This document shows, piece after piece, positions 50,429 to 62,000 of a stretch of DNA of 64,000 nt. Origin of the DNA: Solen grandis. Its lineage: Eukaryota; Mollusca; Bivalvia; Adapedonta; Solenidae. A program made the translations under genes and the position numbers. Position 1 is the first letter of the stretch, and each line of letters starts with the position of its first letter. The notes below the pieces were generated by a model that searched no databases, was not told the origin of the DNA, and worked only from the letters and a program-made list of their open reading frames with translations. The DNA is taken from contig CM037778.1 in assembly GCA_021229015.1 (NCBI GenBank), positions 14,823,504-14,887,503 on the forward strand, read 5' to 3'.

Positions 50429-51845
50429 CTTTTCAATTTCAATTTGACATTGTCCTCCATAACTTTATGCAAATGCTTAAAAAACAATGTCTTAAAATGG
50501 CTTTAAAATTGTGGATAATAAACCCTGAAAAATACAAAAGATAATGTGTCTGAGTCTACATTACATACTCAACTGGGGTATAAATTGGACCCTGCAAGTT
50601 TCACCATGTTTGTCTATGTTTAACAAATCCGGTTCTCTGCTTTGTACAACATAGACATATCATAATGCATCCAATGCCAGGTTCAATCTCTGTGAAGGAT
50701 TACGAATAACATATCTATGGTTGTTACATTTACAATGACAGCGTAATGCAGATACTCATTTCGGAATGTTAAAATATTATGGGTTCAAAAAGGAAAAAAA
50801 AAAAAAGTGTGACTTGTTCACATATGGGACTCTAGACTGCAATATATTTATTCATTTCTTTTATACAGCCAAGCTCTCTATGATATAAGTCTAAGAAAGT
50901 TTGAACAATTGTCCTTTGAAAACCTATATATATACTGAAGGGAATAAGAACTGCAGAGTGCATTAAGTAAAATATTTTGTTAAGGGATTGATTTAAGATG
51001 GGACCATCTGACTGTTGTTTAGAATATATGACCCCTTCCTGGAGGGGTCAGGGTCAGAATTCAGACCATGTCTAATTCAATCCTTCAGACGATTCAAACA
51101 TTAACCCCATGTTTCTTTTTCCTTTCAGTATAGAGAAAAGGTTTACTGATATATCAATCTTATTCACTAGAACTACAGCAGTATCTCTATTTGAATTTGA
51201 GGTTATCAGCCCTATCATTTTGCTTTTAATAAAAAATTTCCAAAAACTATATATGGGAAAATAAAAATATGGAAGAACAAGAACTTAACAAAATACCCTG
51301 CATGGTAGATATTCAAGAACAAGTTCAGAAGCTTAACCCCTGTACAAGCCTTGAAAGACATATTTTTAAAATTCAAGCAAATCACAGCTTATGAGGCCGA
51401 GATCAAATTATAAGTGAAACTGAATTTATCCAATTATATTTTGTTTTTCTCACAACTTAAAATGAAATGTTTCTAGCTCATCTTGGTTTTATGCTTATTT
51501 GACTAATGGTTAAATATTTCTCAACGATCTAGGTTGGGCTTTTTCATAAATCACACAATTATCAGGATGATGGGATATCGCAAAATGAGGTCAAATGAAT
51601 GCAAGGTCGAATGGGGTGAAGGTCACAAGATGTGACCTTAAGATGGATCACAAGTTGCCTAGGTACAAATGAGGTCAAATGCGATGAGGGGTGGCTGCAC
51701 TGCATGAGGTCAAGAATGAATTTGGTTGTCAAGGATGAGGTCAAATGATACAGGTTGCTATGGATGAGGTCAGATGTCCATGTGATGGCTGCTTGGATAT
51801 GAGGTCAGGCGTAACCATGGTAATGAGGCTAGATGTGAGCACTGG

Positions 51846-51976
51846 TCAGTGGAGATAGTCCCTCAGGCTGGTGAAGGCACTTGACGCTATGCCTGCTTTT
51901 GACATCAGCTTCATACACTCAGATGTCTGGGATATCACAAGTTCCAGCGCTGGCTTGTTGGGTAGGCCATGGGAAT
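51846..51976 (-). CDS. RANBP9: RanBP9/10 terminal exon
   Basis: Acceptor gtcaattgtttcag; 131 nt encode (D)[19 protein letters not shown], then [20 protein letters not shown] and YLH with TGA stop at 51848-51846. The ending matches RanBP9/10 C-termini, so the protein is complete at this end. Confidence 0.95.
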
Positions 51977-54900
51977 CTGAAACAATTGACAGACAGTACA
52001 TAAAGAGATTGAAGGAATGATGGCTCAGTCTATAATAGAACTATAATATAAAGGTTAAGAGTTTGATCCCAACTAGAATTGAGAAAGACGTTTTCATGTA
52101 TGGGAAAATCGTAAATTTGAGGAAAAGTCCCCCCATTCATAAAAGAAAAGCATAAAACTTAAAGGAGCACTGCAAATGTTGTCAACACATGACTGTAATA
52201 AAACGGGATTGGATCAATGTTAACGGTTTTATGATAAAAATCAACACTTTCCTATAGTTAATCATGTGCACTGTCTATTTATATTTCAAACTAAAATACC
52301 ATCCTAAAGAAACCCTTTTCAATTAAGTGGAAAATCTTAATTTTAAGTTTGATATTGTGTTTTTAAGATGATGTGGCAATTAGTTATACCATTTAGTATT
52401 TGATATAAAATAAATTAAAAACATGTGTCATCTGCCGAAGAGTGACCGAAAAAATCTGACGGACAGACGGCTGTTCTCACCAATGGATACATATGTGGCT
52501 AATCTTTTGTTCTCTCTTGCTACATAAGAGACAATTACAGCAAAAGGAATGAATGACATCAACAGATATTTACTGTTACCTATTGTTCCTATAGCTAGCC
52601 ATGGACAGATAGACAACGTGAAAGTGATCCCTATGCTTACAGCAGGTGACACAAAAAAAAGAAAAAAGTATTTTAATGAGATTTCATCCACCTGTCAAAT
52701 GACCAAACAATGTTTGGAATCTTTAATACCACACCACATTGATAAGAGGGATACAACAGGACAGTTTCAGGAGGTCTCACCTAGGATAGCACTGTTCAAG
52801 GCAGCACAGACTGGTTCCCGCTGAACTGGGTCCAGCTGGCCGCCCACGGGACTGTTCCATGGGTCCGAGTAGGCCAGCAGGCTAAATGCATCCTGTTAAT
52901 ACAAAACAGGAAGCTCTTGTTTAGTCACATGGCTGACTACGAAACTCTCAGGTCTAGTTTGGCCACTAACTATAACAAAAACTGAACTATAACCTGATTA
53001 ACCACACCTCTCACAACTGTTATGGATTTGTTTCCCTGCTTACACTATATGTTATGATAAAATATTAATACAAATGCTAATGTTATGGAATTTTAAACGG
53101 TAACTGAACGCAGGGCTGGTTACTCTGGCCAGACTCTTCATGTTGGAAGTATAAATACAGGAACCACTGTCACCATGGCAACCAAACTAGACCTCACTAA
53201 CACAAGGAAATAGCATAGACTTTCAAGTTAAGATTGGAATCTTTTTTCCTCCAGAATAGGCCTTTTTGTTTCCTTCTTACCACGGAGGTACAGAGGAGCA
53301 GAAAACCGTACAATACTTACCATCCTACAAGTTATTTGCAGGCTGATCTGGTTTTACACCACTCATACAGATCATTGATAGCTTGATTGCAAGAGGATGG
53401 AGACTACAAAAGTGGTATTTAAGTGTTGCAAGTACAGTAACTGTTACTTCTGAAACAGGGAGGGAAAAAAGGTCTTTAATTATATTGTTTAACATTTTGA
53501 ACTTTCCAATGATTACCAAACTATTCAAATTGTATCCATCATACAATACAGTCTTCCCAGATACTCCCATATTTTGGTCTTCAGTACCCCCAGTTTTAAG
53601 AACTTTGCTACAAATCTCTTACAGAGAGGGTACAAAACTTCAAAAAAGCACAAATTTTACCCCTACTCCCAAATCTTAGTGAAAACACTGACAATAGTTT
53701 CACTGGGAAATCATGTGATCAACTACAGGAGAGGCCAGTTTACCTGTAACTGTTTCTTGTTGTCATCACTATTCCCGTGCTCCTCCTTGAGCTTTTTGCT
53801 CATTGACTGCAGTTCTTTCCCGAATGCCAGCATCTTCTCTATCGCCACCTGGTTGCCCCCGCACAACTGGCGTCGGCTGGACGATGGTGGGTCAATTTCT
53901 AAGAATAATCACAAAAGAATGTTTTGGATGACCTGAACCCTTACATTAACCCTTTCCCTCATATAGACTCATTCTGACGCACTCAATAGGTACCACATAA
54001 AGCCTGATCTGCAGAAAGCCAAACTGAAACCTTACCAAGTTTAATGACAAAATCCTCATTTCCAGACCACTGAGGAGCAGCAAACAGCATAAAACCTGAT
54101 CAGCCTGCGAGTTACTCGCAGGCTGATCTGGTTTTATGCTGTTCGCATAGGTCTTTTCATGGTTTCCTCTATGAGGGAAAGGGTTTAACAGACTCCTCTT
54201 GTCACCTTATCAAACAGAGCAGACCCAGATCCAGGAGAGGTCAGACCAGAATCTCCTCTGTATGCTCATAAAAATACTTTAAAGTTCTACACCCTGTACA
54301 ACAAAGAAAAATCCATTCCTTCATATACAGTGGTCTCGTGATTCCTCGAGGTCAGACAGGATCGGCAATAAAACGCGATGCATCACCACATATGAGGAAT
54401 CATTAAGATGTCAAAATATGTTGATACCCAAATAGTTGTGTTTTCATTGATCATTTTGTTATGTTCAGCCTTTAATTGAAAGAATTTTTAAACAGAAAAT
54501 ATGTTTTGCTGTTAGAAAAAATACCAGGGGCATACTAGTAGCTTTTATGTGAGAATTAAGTCAAAAGTTTTTTTTTTTTTTTGTATTTACCTGATCTTAC
54601 TTTAAGTTTTGTTTAAGTGGTGATGCATATTTTTACATGTTTGGAATAAACACCAACTATTATGCAGTCTTTTGTTAATGTGCAGCTTTCTTCTTTCTTT
54701 TTTTCTACCTACCTTTCTCACAAGCAAACAAAATCGATTCCATTATTGACAGTTGATTAATCAGGAGGACCCGTTACATTTGGCTACATGCTCAGTAAGT
54801 GCAAAAATTTTACACGGCCATGTTGATATTACGATTCGCCTACTTACTTTGAGGTTTGACGATATGTGAAATAAAAATACAAAGCCATCTTGGTCAAGGT

Positions 54901-56052
54901 GTTAATCACAGTGACAGGTGGTCTTTGGGCCTTGTTGCAAAGGACATACAGGTAGATACGATTACGAATTCAAAGAATCGCAGAGAAATTATAGAGGATA
55001 TACTATCAAGGGACCAGGCACGGAGCTGGAGGAATCCAAATCACAAGTTTGAAGAATCTCCCTAATATTTATTTAGAGTAAGAAGGGCTAAAGCAAGGGA
55101 TTGAGCTTGTAGTTTGTCATCGCCAATATTCTATGAATTACCACACCGAGGAATTGCGAGACCACTGTTCACCATTTAAAGATCAGTAATTAAAATTCAT
55201 CAAGTCCTTCATTTGTACATGAATATTCAAGAGTTAAAGGAAAACCTGGCTCTAACAATGGACCCTAACTGATGACTTGTGAATTAACATGACGCGAAAA
55301 CAAATATCCTGCTCTTAATATTTGTCAGAGGTTGTTGAACTAAGGTAACTATTGAAAGCAGGGTTATCGTGCATTTGTTTGTTGGAGATTTGTACAGATT
55401 TTCACTGGTTAAACCAATATGCATGTCATGTTAAGAGTTTATATATATTTTTTTTAACAATACGTTCTCAAATGTATACAATACAAAATCCAATGTTCAA
55501 CAACTTCAAAAGATAACATAATTATAACATGCGTCTTTGCTTTGAAACTAAATATCCTTAATGATCATATTCTGGTTGGTTAACAAATATTGTTAATGGT
55601 TTAAAAATACATTCATTTGCCACACTTATATTTGAAAACTGTTTTTGCACATAAATGCAGAAGTTTACACAATGGTGCAACTTATACAATAATAATTACA
55701 GCTTTAATGTACAAAAACTTTCTTTGGCGGTCCAGTGAAGAATGAAGATATGCATATAAGACCTAGGAATTTATACTCACTCTAAAAACCTAGCGTAAAC
55801 CATATTACCAAGAGATAGTGTGCTACTATGGTCAAGGATATTTAAAATTGCCTGCCAAACACCATTTACTGAAATCAATTGTGGTAATTATATGTGGATT
55901 GGAGTTTTAGTAATAAAGATAGAGCCAGAGACAGAATGGTACAATGCAAGTCACATGTCACTTTGTGAAGTGGATCAAATAACAAAAAACTAACAGACTG
56001 ACAGATGAACACTTTCTTAACAGAGACAAATGGACGCACAACTTCCTAACCG

Positions 56053-56089
<37 letters not shown>

Positions 56090-59000
56090 CCTACCCATAT
56101 CATCCTCTTTATCTGGATCACAACTAACACCGTTCATATGCTGCCCATTGGCACTGTTCCCGTTGTGAGTACAGTAGAGTCCTCCTCCCCACCCTCCTGC
56201 ATCTCCACGTCCTCTATATATCGCGTCTCATTTCCGTTCAACGCTACACTACTATTCACACTTGAATTCTCCACATTGGCAGCATTCATAGACTCCTCAC
56301 TGATTGTCTTTAACTCTGATTGGTTATTTGGATTGTTGCAATTGGTAACACTGTTGTTGTTGCTATGGGCAGAGCCCGCACTCGATGAAGCGGAAGTCTG
56401 TGGGGGGTGGGGCTGTGAATTTGTGTGAAGTTTTAAACTTTTGGATCGTTTTGGACTACAATTCCCTGAGTTTGTGCCCGCCAGGCGGGGGGAGTGTGTG
56501 TGATGCACGGGGCTTCGAGACGGACTAGACCTGTTGCTTCCCCCGTGTTGAGATCGCGGGCTCCGCAGTGCGGACCCTCTCACCTCACTGTCCGTTCCGT
56601 TCACCATTTCTATGAACTGTCTACACTTCAACATGAATAACAAGTTAGAGTTGCGCTCCAGGAGCCCCGGGTACAACTGTGTCGTGACGTCTATAGCCTC
56701 ACCCATCCGACCTGCTAATATCAGCTTCGATATCCCTGTAACAGTCATGCAATACTGGATGGACTGTATAGAAATTTTATGCCATTTTTCAATAACTTCA
56801 ATCATTCAACGACCCTCAGTTAAATCCTATCCCTTTCTTCCTGGGATGAACCAGTACTATAGACAAAGTATATTGTAAGTCTTCATACATAAATAATGAG
56901 AATAAGTTTCGACAATGATGGCAGTATGTTAGAAAAACAAGAGGGCCATGATGGCCCTGAAACGCTCACCTGAGTACCATTGCTACAACTGATTACAAGG
57001 TTTTTAAACAGACAAGAATTCTGATATAACTCAATCTTAAACATTTTAGCCCTGACAATACTACACACCAAATATATAAGCACTGGGCCTTATGGTTTCA
57101 GAGTAGAAGACTTAGTACGGGGTCATTTACCTCCAAAGGGCCACCATTTTGAAAATCTTGATAATGAACCATTAGATGATACTACATACCAAAAATCTAA
57201 GCTATAGGCCTTATGGATTCATAGTAGAAGATTTTTTTAAAGATTTTCCTATAAAACTCTATGTAAAACAAGTGACCCCTGGTGCAGGGCATTTATCACC
57301 TAGGGCATGATTTACAATCTTGGTAAGAACCATTAAATGATGATACATACCAAATATCTAATCTCTAGGCCTTATGGATTCATAGAAGAAGATTTTTAAA
57401 GATTTTCCTATATAACTCTATGTAAAACAAGTGACCCCTGGTGCGGGGGCATTTATCACCGTAGGGCTATGATTTGAACAATCTTGGTAATGAACCATTA
57501 GATGATGATACATATGAAATATCTAAGCTCTAGGCCTTATGGATTCATAGAAGAAGATTTTTAAAGATTTTCCTATATAACTCTATGTAAAACAAGTGAC
57601 CCCTGGTGCGGGGGCATTTATCACCGTAGGGCTATGATTTGTACAATCTTGGTAATTGCCCATAAGATGATGCTACATACCAAATATCTAAGCTCTAGGC
57701 CTAATGGATTCATAGAAGAAGATTTTTAAAGATTTTCCTATATAACTCTATGTAAAACAAGTGACCCCTGGTGCGGGGGCATTTATCACCGTAGGGCTAT
57801 GATTTGTACAATCTTGGTAATTGCCCATAAGATGATGCTACATACCAAATATCTAAGCTCTAGGCCTTGCAGTTTTGCAGAAGAAGATTTTCAAAGTTTG
57901 CATTTTTAAAATCTATTTTTAGCTCCTGTGACCTACTTTTTTAACCAATCTGAATAATTTGTACAACTTTGATAGAGGGCATCATAAGGATGATTCCTGT
58001 GAAGTTTGGTCAAAATCCCTTCAGCGGTTCATGAGGAGATGTTGTTTAAAGCAAATTGTTGACGACGGACGGACGCACACACGCACGGACGACGGACAAA
58101 AGGCGACCACAAAAGCTTACCATGAGCACGTTGTGCTCAGGTGAGCTAAAAAAGAGAAGCTATTATGGAGAGTAAGGAAAACCTATGTGAAGAATTTATA
58201 AGATTGTCAACACGTCCTGTCTTACTCTGTCTGTTTTTGATAGAGACTATTTCTTCCTCAAACACCTGGCCGGTTGCCTTGGTGAAAGCCTCTGCTGTGG
58301 CACAGTAACCATGGTGAACTAGGTAGGTGGAGACTATCCTGGAAAACACACACAGGTCAATAAGTAGGGCAGGTCAAAATGTAGGATGGCACCACATAAA
58401 CAGAGATTCCTATCCCCTTACAACAGGAAAGACAGAAATGTTTCATCTGGAACAGGCTTTACAGTGTTACTGAGTATGAGCAAATTATAAAACTTGACCA
58501 GCCAGAAAGTTACTCAAAGGTCAAGGTCATCTTAATTTCTTGCATAGGTCAAGGTAATATTAATTTCAAGATCATCTGAGGAAACCATATACATTGTGAA
58601 TCTTTCAATGAATGCTTGTTTATTAAAGACATGCTCAGAATACAAGTCTCATGTAAGGTAAAGGTATAAATGTTTATTCATGTATGTTCGTTGGTGAGTG
58701 TATACTATTTGGATATTTTCATACTAACTTGTTTATTTGAGTTTAACATCCCATTAACAGTATTTCATTTAATGTTATTAGCCGACATGAAATATAGTTC
58801 TGTCTACAGCAATTTCACACCATAGACACATGGCATAATACCACATCCAGTGCATGATACCACATCCAGTCAAAATAGCATGACACCAGATAGACACATG
58901 GCATGATGCCACATCCAGTCAAAATAGCATGACACCAGATAGACATATGGCATGATACCACATCCAGTCAAAATAGCATGACACCAGATAGACACATGGC

Positions 59001-62000
59001 ATGATACCACATCCAGTCAAAATAGCACAACACCAGATACACACATGGCATGATACCACATCCAGACAAAATAGCACAACACCAGTTATACACATGGCAT
59101 GATACCACAACCAGTCAAAATAGCATGACACCAGATACACACATGGCATGATACCACATCCAGTCAAAATAGCATGACACCAGCCCATCTTGTCCAGGAC
59201 CTACTTTTACAGATTTCCAAGCCAGTCAGATATAAAAATACCATGTTTTTTTAAAGTATATGATTATAAACAAATTAATTATTCATATGTTTTCATATGT
59301 TTTTTTCTTTTCCAATTATCACTCACTTAACTTTGTTATCTCTTAACATAAACTACACATAACATAAACTATGTTATCTCTTAACATAAACAGAAATGAC
59401 AACAGCTGGAGACTCACCTTTGTAAGGCTGTTTGCCACTCCCCCTTTTTATCACTGACTGGAAATCTCTCTATGGTGAGTCGCGTCTTCATCCGCCATTC
59501 CTGTACAAACAACACAACTGACTCAGTCAATTGTTTAAACAACATGGGAAATGTCTCAGGATGAACTAGACATACCAGACATATCAGCATGTATTCTGTT
59601 CTTGTGTTTAAATTTTCTAATGGCCTGAATCCTTAGCTGCTTAAACATGGACTTTCTATGTCAAAAGTCAGACTTAAATGCCTTTGAAATTTGTCCGACT
59701 GTAAGTGTTTTCCCCCCACTTATTTTCTTCACTGTTCAATTAAAAAAAAAAAAAAAAAAAAAAAAAATTGCTGGATATGAAGTCAGTCCAAATGATTTTT
59801 GATAGCAATGAATGACAAATGTCGATTTTTCAAAAACAACCTAAATCTATCACTGAAAATGATAAATTCCCTAGCAACACCACCCCAACTTGACTTGACT
59901 ATTTGAGATTACCGTCGCTTCGACAGTATTTCAGTCACCACTTAGCAATATGATAAGATACTGAACTTTTTGAAGATGGGTTGGGATAGGACACTATGTA
60001 CATGATTTCTGTATAGCCCTACTTCACTTTGTAAAGTTGAGGTATAGACATGGGGAAAGAAAAATGAGTACTTTGTATACATTCTTTAAATTTTCAACAC
60101 TAAAAACTATAAATTTCTATCACAATTTATGTTTTCTTTGATTGCTCTGTTTAATGAAAAAGTCCTCTGTCATACCATTACAAGCAGTGACCTTGACATT
60201 CTGTTTCTGGGTGGGAAAGCATTTGCATAACTTTCCCAGTTAAATCATGGGTGAAACTGCATTTGAAAACTTTCCCATTAATATGGGAGCTGCATTTGGC
60301 AAACTTTCCCACTTAAATCATGGGTGAAACAGCACCTGATAAACTTTCCCACTTAAATCATGGGTGAAGCTGCATTTGGCAAACTTTCCCACTTAAATCA
60401 TGGGTGAAACAGCACCTGATAAACTTTCCCACTTAAATCATGGGTGAAGCTGCATTCGGCAAACTTTCCCAGTTACATCATGGGTGAAGCTGCATTTGGC
60501 AAACTTTCCCACTTACATCATGGGTGAAGCTGCATTTGGCAAACTTTCCCACTTACATCATGGGTGAAGCTGCATTCGGCAAACTTTCCCAGTTACATCA
60601 TGGGTGAAGCTGCATTCGGCAAACTTTCCCACTTACATCATGGGTGAAGCTGCATTCGGCAAACTTTCCCACTTACATCATGGGTGAAGCTGCATTTGGC
60701 AAACTTTCCACTTACATCATGGTGAAGCTGCTTCGGCAAACTTTCCCACTTACATCATGGGTGAAGCTGCATTCGGCAAACTTTCCCACTTAAATCATGG
60801 GTGAAGCTGCATTCGGCAAACTTTCCCACTTAAATCAGAGGTGAGAGATTCTGAGAAGTGGCTGGCCTCCCACCCTGGACTATAAAAGCAGAATGTTCCT
60901 AAATATCAATATCAGAAGCCCTGAATAGCTTCCCCTTCATGAACCTATATACATTTCTCCCCATAAATCAATATCAAACAATTTTTCAATTTCAATGGCA
61001 AAATTCTTGTACTCCCCCTGCCCCATTTCAGAATTAAAAATCCTGGAGTTAATTAGTAACTCTGGGAATTCTGCATGACAATAAAGAATTTTCAGCTGGG
61101 AATGGGTCAGAGCACAGAAGGTCTGGATACCAGAGTTTTAAGCCTATACATCTGTTACTGTAGTGGTTTTAACAAGGGTAAGATGATTAACCAGGGGTTT
61201 CTTACCCTCATGTAGTCCTCTATATCAAACACAAAGGGTGTCTGTCCAAAGTTGGCTTCCACCACCTCCCCCGGGGTTTGGAGCCCCACCGTGGGATACA
61301 GGTTAGGCTGCAATACACATTAACATCTCTCTAAACATACATATGTAGACAAAAAACTGCATAAATGAACACTGTATATAAATACACATAATACAGTGAT
61401 TTAACAATGTTTTTTTTGTTGTTTTTTTAACTATCAAAAAGTCACAAATTAAGAAAACATCTATCTTGTCATGCTTATTTTATCTCTATCTACTATGTGA
61501 AAGAACCAATAAACTGAAAATACACATACTTCGTGTCACTGTATGAATTATGACCAGATTATAAAAAGCTTTGATGTCTTGGCCAACAGAGCACACCCTG
61601 ATCAGATAGCTCTTTCCAAGAACTTTCTGACCTGGGTCTCCTCTTTTTGTAGTTCAGATTCTACACAACCTGCATCGCAAATAAAATCTAACATTTCATA
61701 TACCAATTAAAGTTCATTAATTGATATCCATCAATTAATGATCACATAATAAATCTGTACATGAATATTCATGAGGTAAAAGATCAACATCACATAATGA
61801 ATCTGTACATGAATATTCATGAGGTAAAAGATCAACATCACATAATAAATCTGTACATGAATATTCATGAGGTAAAAGATCAACATGTGTGCAACATTAC
61901 TGTCTACCTTTACCGCACACTCAGGAAAACCATAGCTTGTTCTTTGCTTCAGGATACGGAAAACATCAAATACACTTAATACTTAAATACTTTACACCTG

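Larger units (their letters stand above)
44740..51845. other. 3' UTR / intergenic region downstream of RanBP9/10
   Basis: No coding exon is recognised. On the minus strand the nearest AATAAA-type signal downstream of the RanBP9/10 stop is near 50850. Another is near 44900, so the transcript end is unresolved. The region holds a G-run (45517-45536), a SINE body fragment (47440-47640), elements listed separately, and a copy of the CAGCTGGAGGGCTTCCTCAC SINE segment at 48208-48228. Confidence 0.5.

Noticed and set aside
44740..51845. An additional gene between NEK-like and RanBP9/10
   Set aside because: All longer frames fall in repeats or lack motifs and splice sites on both strands.
52428..52691. 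An 87-codon minus-strand frame with hydrophobic stretches
   Set aside because: It coincides with a dispersed repeat also found at 39165-39345, inside a RanBP9/10 intron.
58919..59188. An 89-codon repetitive cysteine-rich minus-strand frame
   Set aside because: It is the 49-bp minisatellite read in frame; periodic codons are a by-product of the array.
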